Shown: one piece after another, positions 10,608-20,270 of the stretch
How the letters are laid out: each line of letters begins with the position of its first letter
Numbering within the stretch: position 1 is the stretch's first letter
DNA from: Spirochaetaceae bacterium
GTDB taxonomy: Bacteria; Spirochaetota; Spirochaetia; WTKD01
DNA length: 64,000 nucleotides
Assembly: GCA_011524535.1 (NCBI GenBank)
Contig: WTKD01000006.1
Coordinates: forward strand, 43,601 to 107,600
Direction of reading: 5' to 3'
Made by a program: the position numbers and the translations under genes
The notes under the pieces: generated by a model
Databases searched by the model: none
Seen by the model: the letters and a program-made list of their open reading frames with translations, nothing else
Told to the model about the DNA's origin: nothing

Positions 10608-11855
10608 TTATGATACTGGAACAATAGTTCCAAAGAGATCTGCGTAGGTTTCTGCCCGACGAATACAACTCACCGTTCCATCCTTGCCTAACAGTAATTC
10701 CTTTGAACGAAGTTTTCCGTTGTAATTAAAACCCATTGAATGACCATGGGCTCCTGCATCGTGAATTGCAACAAGATCATCTACTTCTATGGGAGGTAAT
10801 TCTCGCTGAATTGCAAACTTATCGTTATTCTCGCATAAACCACCGGTCACATCGTATACCATGCTTGGAGGAGCTTTGTGTTTCCCTAAGACGCTTATGT
10901 GATGATACGCGCCATACATTCCAGGCCGCATAAGGTTTGCCATGCACGCATCTAGACCAACATATTCTCGATAAGTTGATTTCTTATGAATCACAGTGCT
11001 GTATAATAATCCGTGTGGCCCTGTGATCGCTCGACCGTTCTCGGTAACTATTTCCAATGGATCTAATTCGGTGCCTTTGATAAGATCGTCGTAATGCTTG
11101 CGTGATTCTCGAGCCACAAAAACTATATCAATGGGTTTTTGATCGGGCTGGTAGGGTATCCCTATGCCGCCTCCAAGGTTCACATAATTAACACGAACAC
11201 CGGTTTTTTCATAGATTGTGAGAGCTAGTGTAAACATCATACGCGCGGTTTCCACAAAGAAACTAGCATCCAATTCATTTGAGGCCACCATAGTATGGAG
11301 TCCAATCGTTTTGCAATTCCAATTCGCAATATGCGCATATGCTTCTATAATTTGCGGAAGCGTCAGTCCATATTTTGCTTCTTCTGGTATTCCAATGGTT
11401 TTATTGCCAGACCTCAATGGCCCAGGATTGTACCGAAAACATATGTGATCAGGAATCGTTTCATGTCTTTCCAAATATTCAACATGAGAAATATCATCAA
11501 GATTTATCTTTGCCTCAAGCTCCTTCGCCTTCTTTAATTCATCTATCGGGGTATTATTCGAAGTAAACATGATATCCGGACCTGAAACCCCTATCATCTC
11601 TGCAAGCAACAACTCAGCAAGGGAGCTGCAATCAAGGCCCATGCCTTCTTCAACAAGAATTTTTAATATATGAGGATTGGGTAATGCCTTCACTGCGAAA
11701 AAATTCTTGTACTTGGGAGAAAGTGCCGAAAATGTCTCCAAAAATCGCTTTGCATTGCTGCGTATGCCTCGTTCATCATAAATATAGAATGGAGTTCCAT
11801 AGGTCTGCGCTAGTGATTTTATAAAAGAATGTGAAAACAAATCCGCACTATTCAT
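10608..11855 (-). CDS. lysA: Diaminopimelate decarboxylase
   Basis: YGTPFYIYDERGIR, FAVKALPNPHILK, NLGGGIGIPY, YVGLDACMANLMRPGMYGAYH. Start probably MNSADLF at 11855 rather than 11885. Confidence 0.9.
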   Translation of the reverse strand: MNSADLFSHSFIKSLAQTYGTPFYIYDERGIRSNAKRFLETFSALSPKYKNFFAVKALPNPHILKILVEEGMGLDCSSLAELLLAEMIGVSGPDIMFTSNNTPIDELKKAKELEAKINLDDISHVEYLERHETIPDHICFRYNPGPLRSGNKTIGIPEEAKYGLTLPQIIEAYAHIANWNCKTIGLHTMVASNELDASFFVETARMMFTLALTIYEKTGVRVNYVNLGGGIGIPYQPDQKPIDIVFVARESRKHYDDLIKGTELDPLEIVTENGRAITGPHGLLYSTVIHKKSTYREYVGLDACMANLMRPGMYGAYHHISVLGKHKAPPSMVYDVTGGLCENNDKFAIQRELPPIEVDDLVAIHDAGAHGHSMGFNYNGKLRSKELLLGKDGTVSCIRRAETYADLFGTIVPVS

Positions 11856-12036
11856 AATTAGGTAAATTATACACAGCGGACTCATTTAACTCCAGACAAA
11901 ATTCCTGTCACATGCTTGTCATTGGTAATCGTATTGGGCTATCTGTTTCCAGTGAGTATGAATAGTTTTCGAATATTTCTGCCGTACATGCGCCCTCACA
12001 ATAATTCACATATTGGATACCTATGCCATTAGTGCA

Positions 12037-12945
12037 TCAGGATTCTGTGACTATTTTGATGGTTTCTGGAAGGATTTTACGCGCACATATTTCATTATTC
12101 AATACATATAAATGGATTCCTGCGTAGCCACGCATCTGCTTTAGTTCACGAAAAAAATAATCTGTAAACAGCGTCTCTTTTTCGCTCTTCTGAAGATTTT
12201 GTGAATGCACAATTTCCATCAACGCAGCAGGCACACGTGCTCCTAGAGCAATACGATGTATTCGATCTAAACGGAACCTCGTCCTAAAAGGAAGCAATCC
12301 GAGAAAAACTGGTGTTGTAAGACCCTTGATACGTAGGCGCTGGATGTAATCATTCACATCATGATGCATAAAGCACATCTGAGTTATAATTCCTGAAGCC
12401 CCTGCATGGATTTTTTTCTGCAAATAATCGAATTCAATGCCTCGATTTGGTGTGTCGGGATGACCTTCAGGAAAACCCGCAACAAAAAACGCACAATCGG
12501 AAAACAATGATTTTAAATACACCAGACAATCGCTCGTAAATTGGAATGAATGTTTGTTGCGAGAATCCTTCGCGTTTTCGTCCTGCGGTAGTGGGTCACC
12601 TCGTATCAAAAGAAAATTTCTGATCCCTAAATCATAGAATCGACGAATACTATTCGCTAGACTATTCTTCATAAAAGACAGGTGTGTGATATGGGCTATA
12701 ATTGGTATACGAACCCTTTGTTTTAACATCGCAATGAAGTCTATGCTTTTTTGCCAGGAAGATCCTCCTGCACCAAATGTAACGCTAAGGAAATCTAGTG
12801 AGTATTCATTAAGAAAGGTCACATAAGAGTCAATTTTTTTATGAATTCGAGGGTCTGATACATCTTCGGGAAAGAGTTCGACCGATACGGTCTTCTGTTC
12901 ATCTTTTCTCCATGGATAGTCCAATCTGATATCTTGCGGTCTCAT
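12037..12945 (-). CDS. metF: Methylenetetrahydrofolate reductase
   Basis: VSVELFPE, DFLSVTFGAGGSSW, PIIAHITH, FLLIRGDPLP, GASGIITQMCF. Confidence 0.9.
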   Translation of the reverse strand: MRPQDIRLDYPWRKDEQKTVSVELFPEDVSDPRIHKKIDSYVTFLNEYSLDFLSVTFGAGGSSWQKSIDFIAMLKQRVRIPIIAHITHLSFMKNSLANSIRRFYDLGIRNFLLIRGDPLPQDENAKDSRNKHSFQFTSDCLVYLKSLFSDCAFFVAGFPEGHPDTPNRGIEFDYLQKKIHAGASGIITQMCFMHHDVNDYIQRLRIKGLTTPVFLGLLPFRTRFRLDRIHRIALGARVPAALMEIVHSQNLQKSEKETLFTDYFFRELKQMRGYAGIHLYVLNNEICARKILPETIKIVTES

Positions 12946-13112
12946 GGGAGCAATTTTTTCAGCATTTCACACCGCCGTGCGATTATAAAATTCCTTGCGA
13001 ACGGTACTTACCCTTTCTCGTCCCAGATAGCGCACAGAGGTTTGGTAGATATTTCATCAGCAATCTTATCCATATCTTCTGCTCCGAGGGTTCCAGAGGG
13101 CAAGAAAGAAAA

Positions 13113-14534
13113 TTAATAGCGATATTGTTCATGCTTGAATGGACCCGCTACATTAACTGCAATATATTCACCCTGCTCTGAAGTTATAGAATCAATCTCA
13201 GCCCCCAAGGCTGCAAGGTGCAATGTTGCCACTTCCTCGTCTATACGCTTATCCAATAAATACATCTGGGGCTTATGCGTCTCTTGCCACAATGTCATTT
13301 GCGCCAATACCTGATTGGTAAAACTAATGCTCATGATAAAGCTTGGATGTCCTGTTGCGCATCCAAGATTCACCAAACGCCCCCCAGCAAGCAGCAGAAT
13401 CGAATGCCCTTCTGTTTCAAATGAATATAAGTCGACCAGAGGCTTTATATTTTGTTTTGTAATATCAGACGCTCTTTCTAGCGAAGCAATGTCGATTTCG
13501 TTATCGAAATGTCCAATATTGCATACAATCGCTTGATTGCGCATCTGGCGCATATGCTGTTCGTTGATTACATGGTAATTGCCCGTTGTCGTAACAAATA
13601 TGTCTCCGATTGATAGGGCTTTTTCCATTTTGCACACTTCATAGCCTTCCATTGCTGCTTGGAGGGCACAGATCGGATCGATTTCAGTCACTAGCACTCG
13701 TGTATAACACCCTCGGAACGCCTGCGCAACTCCTTTACCAACATTTCCGTATCCACATACAACAGCGGTTTTTCCAGAAAGAGTAATATCGGTTGCTCGG
13801 CGTATAGCGTCTACAATCGATTCACGGCATCCATACAAATTATCAAATTTACTTTTTGTCACAGAATCATTCACATTTATAGCTGGAACCAACAAAGTGT
13901 TTTGTTCTTCACGAAGGCGTAATCTGAGCACTCCGGTTGTTGTTTCTTCGCTAATTCCCCGCAACGATTCTACTACGCGCGTCCAAAACCCAGCATCTTC
14001 AGCGTGTATCTTTTTTAAAACATTACGTATGCAACGTTCCTCTTCATTCTTGCTCTCAAGATAAACCCAGTTATCCCCATGCTCTAGTTCATACCCACGG
14101 TGCAAAAGTAAGGTCGCGTCTCCACCATCATCAACGATCAAATTTGGACCCTTCCCCTCATAAAAACAAAACGCCTTGTATAGCAAATCCCAATATTCTT
14201 CGATCGTTTCTCCACTCCACGCAAATACGGGAACCCCACCACGCGACGTCCCTTCCTCCCGTCCCTTCGCAACGGCCGCAGCTGCCTGGTCCTGGGTTGA
14301 ATATATGTTGCAACTCGCCCAGCGAATATCGGCACCCAGGTCTTGGAGAGTTTCAATCAACACCGCTGTTTGGACCGTCATATGTAGACTCCCAGTAATA
14401 CGTGCTCCTTTGAGTGGCTTGGTCGTTCCATATCTTTTGCGCAGGGACATGAGTCCCGGCATTTCATGCTCGGCTAATTGTATTTCTTTTCGTCCCCATT
14501 CTGCTAAAGATATATCTTTTACTTCAAATTCCAC
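13113..14534 (-). CDS. ahcY: Adenosylhomocysteinase
   Basis: [43 protein letters not shown]-terminal [10 protein letters not shown]. Start set at a GTG (14534) after an AAAGGA-like RBS; the ORF-track extension to 14657 overlaps lipA. Confidence 0.93.
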   Translation of the reverse strand: MEFEVKDISLAEWGRKEIQLAEHEMPGLMSLRKRYGTTKPLKGARITGSLHMTVQTAVLIETLQDLGADIRWASCNIYSTQDQAAAAVAKGREEGTSRGGVPVFAWSGETIEEYWDLLYKAFCFYEGKGPNLIVDDGGDATLLLHRGYELEHGDNWVYLESKNEEERCIRNVLKKIHAEDAGFWTRVVESLRGISEETTTGVLRLRLREEQNTLLVPAINVNDSVTKSKFDNLYGCRESIVDAIRRATDITLSGKTAVVCGYGNVGKGVAQAFRGCYTRVLVTEIDPICALQAAMEGYEVCKMEKALSIGDIFVTTTGNYHVINEQHMRQMRNQAIVCNIGHFDNEIDIASLERASDITKQNIKPLVDLYSFETEGHSILLLAGGRLVNLGCATGHPSFIMSISFTNQVLAQMTLWQETHKPQMYLLDKRIDEEVATLHLAALGAEIDSITSEQGEYIAVNVAGPFKHEQYRY

Positions 14535-14538
14535 GTTT

Positions 14539-15462
14539 TTATCCTTTATTGCGGTATAATGGGTGTATTTTTTTTCTAAATGATTCGTAATCTTCCCCAG
14601 CATGATACGATGAGCGAACCAATGCTCCTGATTCACAATGAGTAAACCCAAGTTCATAGGCCTTCCCCTTCAAAAGAGCAAATTCATCTGGATGATAATA
14701 TTTTTGGACGGGTAGATGTGTTGCCGTTGGTTGCAAATATTGCCCTATATTGCAAATCGAAACATCAACCTTTCTAAGGTCTTGTAACGCTTCAACCACT
14801 TCTTCAACCGTTTCCCCGAGTCCTACCATCAATGATGATTTTGTAGTAACCGAAGAATCGTGCTCATAAGACATCTCCAACACACGTAGTGATCGTTCAT
14901 AGGAAGCACGAGATCGTATTTGCGGAGTCAATCGCTTAACCGTTTCGATATTATGACTCATAATGTCGGGTTTCGTATCAACAATCGAAAAAATATCAGC
15001 AGGACGAGCCATAAAATCGGATGTCAGCAATTCAACAGCACATTCTGGTGCATGCCTTCGAATTGCATGTACGGTTTCAACAACCATCTTGGCCCCACCA
15101 TCGGGCAAATCGTCACGATCAACCATGGTAATTACTACATGTTTCAGCCCAAGCTCTGCCACCGAACTACCCACTCGGTTTGGCTCTTTAAAATCTATTG
15201 TCCGAGGGAGTCCTGTCTTTACCGAACAAAATCTGCATCGTCGTGTACACACTTCCCCCAGGATCATGAAGGTTGCGGTTCCGTGCTGCCCCCAGCATTC
15301 ATGCAGGTTAGGGCAGTTTGCTTCTTCGCAAACGGTTGCTAATCGTTCATTTTTAACAACATTTTTTACTCGCTCGTGAGTAGCGGTCACCCTTCGGTCA
15401 ATTTTTAACCATGGGGGTTTTCGAAGCTTGCCGGTTTTATTTGATGCAGAAAGTGTATCCAT
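14539..15462 (-). CDS. lipA: Lipoyl synthase
   Basis: [14 protein letters not shown] and [10 protein letters not shown] cysteine motifs. Confidence 0.97.
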   Translation of the reverse strand: MDTLSASNKTGKLRKPPWLKIDRRVTATHERVKNVVKNERLATVCEEANCPNLHECWGQHGTATFMILGEVCTRRCRFCSVKTGLPRTIDFKEPNRVGSSVAELGLKHVVITMVDRDDLPDGGAKMVVETVHAIRRHAPECAVELLTSDFMARPADIFSIVDTKPDIMSHNIETVKRLTPQIRSRASYERSLRVLEMSYEHDSSVTTKSSLMVGLGETVEEVVEALQDLRKVDVSICNIGQYLQPTATHLPVQKYYHPDEFALLKGKAYELGFTHCESGALVRSSYHAGEDYESFRKKIHPLYRNKG

Positions 15463-15467
15463 TGTAT

Positions 15468-15854
15468 TTACGTTTCTCCTGCTATGTATTGTTTGTATGA
15501 TTCTTCTGTCATAAGGGTTGCTAAGGATTCCAGCGAATCTAAGCGTATAACAGCCAGCCAGCCAGCCCCCTCGGGGTCACTATTCAGTAGATGTATTTCA
15601 GAACTAAGCTCGGCATTTACTTCGGTCACTTCCCCAGACACCGGAGCATATAGATCACTGGAAACCTTTGTACTTTCAATTTGAGCGAAAGGTGCTTCAT
15701 GCTTTATGCTAGTGCCGATTGCAGGGAGCTCCATAAATTCTATAGTGCCCAGTTCTTCAATCCCTTGCTTACTTATTCCAATTCTTGCTAAATTCCCACC
15801 GATTGGTTTGAGCCATTCGTGGGTTTTTGTATAATACATCTTCGAGTTATCCAC
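15468..15854 (-). CDS. gcvH: Glycine cleavage system H protein / lipoyl carrier
   Basis: YTKTHEWLK, IESTKVSSDLYAPVSGEV with the lipoyl lysine. Start is GTG at 15854 or ATG at 15839. Confidence 0.9.
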   Translation of the reverse strand: MDNSKMYYTKTHEWLKPIGGNLARIGISKQGIEELGTIEFMELPAIGTSIKHEAPFAQIESTKVSSDLYAPVSGEVTEVNAELSSEIHLLNSDPEGAGWLAVIRLDSLESLATLMTEESYKQYIAGET

Positions 15855-16055
15855 TAGTTATCCCCAATTGCAATTTTTTTTCACAGAAAATAACAAATTC
15901 AAGTAGACAAAATAAAGGATTTACGACATAAATAAAATAACAAAAAAGTCCATTTAAATCAGAAACTATATATTTATGCAAAAATGCACGAATTATCAGG
16001 GATTTTCTTAGAAATGTGCACATGTATGCACATATTTGTCCACAGGTTATCCACA
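15847..16055. other. Candidate replication-origin region: DnaA-box pairs flanking AT-rich DNA
   Basis: TTATCCACT 15847-15855, TTATCCCCA 15858-15866, TTGTCCACA 16036-16044, TTATCCACA 16047-16055 (exact consensus). Both pairs at 11-bp spacing, same orientation. Confidence 0.6.
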
Positions 16056-16058
16056 TAC

Positions 16059-16718
16059 TTATGACTCATCAATAAAAATTTCCACACGTTTTATATAGTC
16101 TTTTTTCTCTCCTCCGCTCATGGTTGCAATGCCCTTTACATCTGCTACCGCTTCATGGACTATCCTCCGCTCCTGTGGATTCATCGGAGGCATAAATACC
16201 GATTTTTTCGATCGACGTACCTGTTGTATTATTTTTTGTACTTGTCTTCTGATTTTTTCTTGCTGATGCATTCTATAGTTTTCTATATCAATGCGCACTC
16301 TTTTTTCATACCCCAATCCACGGGAAGCAGCTGAAATAAGTGTTTGCAAAGCAACAAACGTGTTTCCATTTTTCCCAATCAGGATCGATGGGTTTGAAGA
16401 GGTTATAGACAAATCAAGAATGGCATCTGTAGAATTTTCAATTTCCACTTTTCCTGATACATCAAAATAATGTAAGAGCTTGTTTACAAACTCGATAGTT
16501 TTTTGTTCTGGTTTGGTTAGCGATGTGATATCTTTCTTTTTTTCTACATATTTCGCTTGAGAGCCCTCTGAAACGCGAATACGAGCATATCTAGTAGTTC
16601 CAAAAAAGCCCTTTTTTTCTTCCAAGATTTCAACATCTATGTTTGAAAGAGTGAGATCTAATTCATCTATCGCTTTTTGTATGGCTTCTTCGACCGTTTT
16701 ACCTTCAAATTCATGCAT
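16059..16718 (-). CDS. jag: Jag/KhpB RNA-binding protein (Jag_N, KH, R3H)
   Basis: EFEGKTVEEAIQKAIDEL, ILIGKNGNTFVALQTLIS, RRIVHEAVADVKGIATMS. Confidence 0.9.
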   Translation of the reverse strand: MHEFEGKTVEEAIQKAIDELDLTLSNIDVEILEEKKGFFGTTRYARIRVSEGSQAKYVEKKKDITSLTKPEQKTIEFVNKLLHYFDVSGKVEIENSTDAILDLSITSSNPSILIGKNGNTFVALQTLISAASRGLGYEKRVRIDIENYRMHQQEKIRRQVQKIIQQVRRSKKSVFMPPMNPQERRIVHEAVADVKGIATMSGGEKKDYIKRVEIFIDES

Positions 16719-18378
16719 ATTGGTTCCTTTTTTTTATGAATGTAGAAATCCATTGCTGAACAACCGTAAGTACGTTAGAGCTTATCCAGTATACCAGCAA
16801 GCCCGAAGGAGAATTGTACAGTACAAAAAAGAGGAATATAGGTAAGCCGTATTTCATAAGCGCGGCTTGCCCTTGCGAAGTTCCTCCTGAATTTACATTC
16901 GGTTGTACAAAAATCGTTATTAACTGAGTGCCTATAAAAATAATAGGCAACCCACGAATAGCATCCCAGTTGACCAGGGGGATAGTAAACGGCAATTGAA
17001 ACAACATCTCTGGCGCAGACAAATCGTTTATCCACCCGGATATGAACGTTGCTCCGCGTAAATCAAAATGATTATTGAACAGCCCATACATCGCTATAAA
17101 GAAAGGAAACTGAATGAGCAGCGGCAAACACCCACCCAGAGGATTTACCTTCTCTTTTCTATACAATGCATTCAATTCGACATTCATTTTTTGTCGGTCT
17201 TCACCGTATTTCTCACGAAGCTCTTGCGTTTGCGGATTTAATGCTTGCATGCGCTCCATAGAACGTTGTCCCCTCAATGTAAGCGGCAACAGCATAAGTT
17301 TTACAAGCAAGGTAAGGATTATGATCGAAATCCCATAATTCGGGAATAAAACGTATAGCCACTGCAATCCGAATTTCAGAATGTTTTCAAGCCAACCAAA
17401 AAGCACTCGAGCATCTAGAACATCCTCAAGCTCAAGTCCCTGCAAGCCCAATGAATTATCTTCCGCATCGGAGTATTTCGATAATGTATTCTGCCTTTTT
17501 GGCCCCACATAAAATTTATACACATCTTGAACTACACCAGATTTTATAGGCGGTCTTTGCACAATCATTGCATGTTCTTCTATCGGTGAGGAATTATTTC
17601 TACGAAATGTGTATGCGTATTGGAGATTGTCCGGAATGAGGAGTATAGAAAAATACTTATCAGAAAACCCTATCCAACGAACACGGTCGACCAACGTTTC
17701 GCTTCTGTTATCACGAACATTCTTTGTTCTACGTCGATTATTATAATAGGAAAAAACGCGTACGTTTTGATTACTTTGCGTCTGCAAACTTTCTTCAACA
17801 AGTTGAGGTCCAACATAGAGAGCATAGGGCTCTATTGAAGAAGAACCCTCTTCCAGTTGAATGCGAATTTCTAAATCGTATATGTACTCATTCGGATAAA
17901 ATACATATTCTTTCTCAATAAGAACATCGGTCCCTACATTGGGATCCGTGTGGGTGAATGTTCTAGAGAATACATATCCCTGTGGTGTTTTCCGAGCATT
18001 ATACAAAACATTCAAAGCCTCACCACCCCACAAAAGGGAAAAAGGATCTGGATATGAATTATTATTAGAAATTAGCGCAACCGAATTATCACCAATTTGA
18101 TCACTTGGCAGCAACTCCATTGTCTTTATGCTACCGTTCTCCTGAGAGAATTCTATAGAAAAAATATTTGTCTGATGGTTAAGCGTAGACAGTATTTCAG
18201 GATCATCGCCTGTTGGAATCAATAATCCCGATGTAACATTATCGATTCTTTCATCTGCTAACTGACTCTCTGTTTCTGCTGTGCTTGTCGGCTGATTGGA
18301 TCTACCCTGCAAAAAAGTAAATACAAATACAATAAGAGTTGTAATTAAGATTGCAATTATTAAATTTTTTGTTTCCAT
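16711..18378 (-). CDS. yidC: Membrane protein insertase YidC
   Basis: Gram-negative-type periplasmic domain; NYGISIIILTLLVKLMLLPLTLRGQRSMERMQALNPQ. Confidence 0.96.
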   Translation of the reverse strand: METKNLIIAILITTLIVFVFTFLQGRSNQPTSTAETESQLADERIDNVTSGLLIPTGDDPEILSTLNHQTNIFSIEFSQENGSIKTMELLPSDQIGDNSVALISNNNSYPDPFSLLWGGEALNVLYNARKTPQGYVFSRTFTHTDPNVGTDVLIEKEYVFYPNEYIYDLEIRIQLEEGSSSIEPYALYVGPQLVEESLQTQSNQNVRVFSYYNNRRRTKNVRDNRSETLVDRVRWIGFSDKYFSILLIPDNLQYAYTFRRNNSSPIEEHAMIVQRPPIKSGVVQDVYKFYVGPKRQNTLSKYSDAEDNSLGLQGLELEDVLDARVLFGWLENILKFGLQWLYVLFPNYGISIIILTLLVKLMLLPLTLRGQRSMERMQALNPQTQELREKYGEDRQKMNVELNALYRKEKVNPLGGCLPLLIQFPFFIAMYGLFNNHFDLRGATFISGWINDLSAPEMLFQLPFTIPLVNWDAIRGLPIIFIGTQLITIFVQPNVNSGGTSQGQAALMKYGLPIFLFFVLYNSPSGLLVYWISSNVLTVVQQWISTFIKKRNQYA

Positions 18379-18695
18379 GGCATGCTTTTTAACAATTTTC
18401 CAAAAATAACTTGTATTTCCCCGTGAGAAAGATTAGTTCCTCGAATCGAAAACACAATCTGTACACCATTAGAAGACGAAAAAAAATTGTGTGCAAACTC
18501 CTTTCTCAACACTTCGCGAATCCTGCGACGAATTTTATTTCTCGCAACTGCATTCGGATATCCCCTTGCCAACACAGCTATCTCGACTGCTCGATGTTCG
18601 GAACCCAGCGCATACACACGAACACCAGAAAACATAACCCTCGGTCTCGAATAGAGAACACGCTTTATGTCGGATCCTTTCTTAATCGAACTAAT
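18360..18695 (-). CDS. rnpA: Ribonuclease P protein component; start codon uncertain
   Basis: NAVARNKIRRRIREVLRK is the RnpA RNR motif. Frame open to 18758; upstream residues ...ISSIKKGSDIKRVLYSRPRV match the RnpA N-terminus but contain no ATG/GTG/TTG. First canonical start is 18635. Confidence 0.85.
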   Translation of the reverse strand: MSSIKKGSDIKRVLYSRPRVMFSGVRVYALGSEHRAVEIAVLARGYPNAVARNKIRRRIREVLRKEFAHNFFSSSNGVQIVFSIRGTNLSHGEIQVIFGKLLKSMPWKQKI

Positions 18696-18696
18696 A

Positions 18697-18852
18697 CTAA
18701 TACGGTTTTTTTTCGTTTGAAACGGTAAGACTCCAGCGATTTTTTGCTCTTCTTCTACTTAGCACAGCTCTCCCAGCTTTTGTTTGCATACGCGCCCTAA
18801 ATCCCAATTTTCTATTTCTTTTGACTCTGCTTGGCTGATATGTTCTTTTCAT
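18697..18852 (-). CDS. rpmH: 50S ribosomal protein L34 (51 aa, absent from ORF track)
   Basis: [51 protein letters not shown] translated from the minus strand. Confidence 0.97.
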   Translation of the reverse strand: MKRTYQPSRVKRNRKLGFRARMQTKAGRAVLSRRRAKNRWSLTVSNEKKPY

Positions 18853-18898
18853 AACGATTTTCCCGGAGCTTTATACTACCCACCACTAACTAGTATTG

Positions 18899-19243
18899 TC
18901 AACGTTGTTTTGTAATTATGAATTGTAATCCTCTGAATTCAATCTGCACATCGTGTTCCTTGAGGTAGTTTCGCATATCTTGTTCTAAACTTTTTTGTAT
19001 CAATTGAGCATATTGAAGATGTGCCGAAGAATCAACAGACACAATGATTACCCCTTGTTCGCAACGATACACTTCCGAATGACCTCGAAGTTTTTCATGC
19101 ACAATTTGGTCCCATATTGAAAAAATGGTTAACGCGTTATCTGGGATGATTTTGTTTACCATTGCAAACAAGAAATCATCTATTTTCTGTATTCTTTGCA
19201 CCTCTCCCCCCTTCGATGGTATACACGATGCTATCGGTATCAT
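18899..19243 (-). CDS. DUF721 domain protein
   Basis: Small protein between recF and rpmH; IWDQIVHEKLRGHSEVYRCEQGVIIVSVDSSAHLQYAQ is DUF721-like. Confidence 0.8.
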   Translation of the reverse strand: MIPIASCIPSKGGEVQRIQKIDDFLFAMVNKIIPDNALTIFSIWDQIVHEKLRGHSEVYRCEQGVIIVSVDSSAHLQYAQLIQKSLEQDMRNYLKEHDVQIEFRGLQFIITKQR

Positions 19244-20264
19244 TGTAATATGAAAGCGATTCCGAAGGAAGAAATGTAAAAAAAGCCTGGGTGTATTTTG
19301 GCAAGCGCGCTATGAAATTCCTTTTTTTTTCTTCATCTAATTCGAGAAGAACATCGTCAAACAAATATACGACTTCCATACCATGAGCCTGTATATATAT
19401 CTGGGCTTGCATCATACGCAGCAGCAACGCTGCGATACGTTGTTGTCCCATGGATCCTCCCAGTGAAATAGGAACCTCGTTGAGATACAAACGATAAGAA
19501 TCCCGGTGAGGTCCAGAATGGGTTATCTTTGTAATACGCTCTCTTTCTCTGTTTGATTTCATTGATATATCTATCTCTTCGTACTCTGTGGATTTCCACG
19601 AAGGCCTATATTCCAGACGTATGGTGAATTCTCCGTCAGATACTTGGTGCGATAGATTCGATATAATCGCTGCATGATTTTCAAAAAACCGCTTTCGTTT
19701 TTCTTGTATTTCACATCCAATATGGATAAATTGATGCGTTAATGCATCTAATTCCTGTGTAGCTCCCTGTTTCAACGCCATATTTCTCTGTTTCAGTATT
19801 TTTAAAAACTGGGACAACTGAGTTCTTATCTGGACATCTTCAATTATTAGCGATTGGTTTAAAAATTTACGTTTATGTTCTGGAGAACCAACCACCATCT
19901 CTATATCCTCCGATACAAAGGGTATGCAAGGAAAATGTTGAATCATACTAGCCCGCGAATGGATTGGTTGATCATCAAGCTGGACCATTCTTTTTTTATC
20001 GCTGTAGGCGTATAGAACCGTTTGTATATTGCTTCGCGAACAAATTCCGCGCAACCACATCGCGTCGGTTCCAAAAGTGCATAAATGCCTCGGGGAATGT
20101 GTACGAAATGAATTCCCTCGAAACAAGCAATAAATAGATTCAAGAAGATTTGTTTTACCCTGCCCATTATTTCCCACAAAAAAAATGTGTTTATGGGAAA
20201 AATCCCAAGTAGCGTTGTGAATGTTCCTGTGGTTGTAGGTACTAAGAGAATCGAGACAAACCAC
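19176..20264 (-). CDS. recF: DNA replication/repair protein RecF
   Basis: FVGNNGQGKTNLLESIY Walker A, SLGGSMGQQRIAALLL, LFDDVLLELDEEK. Confidence 0.95.
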   Translation of the reverse strand: MVCLDSLSTYNHRNIHNATWDFSHKHIFFVGNNGQGKTNLLESIYCLFRGNSFRTHSPRHLCTFGTDAMWLRGICSRSNIQTVLYAYSDKKRMVQLDDQPIHSRASMIQHFPCIPFVSEDIEMVVGSPEHKRKFLNQSLIIEDVQIRTQLSQFLKILKQRNMALKQGATQELDALTHQFIHIGCEIQEKRKRFFENHAAIISNLSHQVSDGEFTIRLEYRPSWKSTEYEEIDISMKSNRERERITKITHSGPHRDSYRLYLNEVPISLGGSMGQQRIAALLLRMMQAQIYIQAHGMEVVYLFDDVLLELDEEKKRNFIARLPKYTQAFFTFLPSESLSYYNDTDSIVYTIEGGRGAKNTENR

Positions 20265-20270
20265 TGATCA

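Noticed and set aside
12946-13112. Short minus-strand open stretch (MDKIADEISTKPLCAIWDEKG) between ahcY and metF
   Set aside because: Only about 22-30 codons without a clear RBS; too short to call a gene or remnant.
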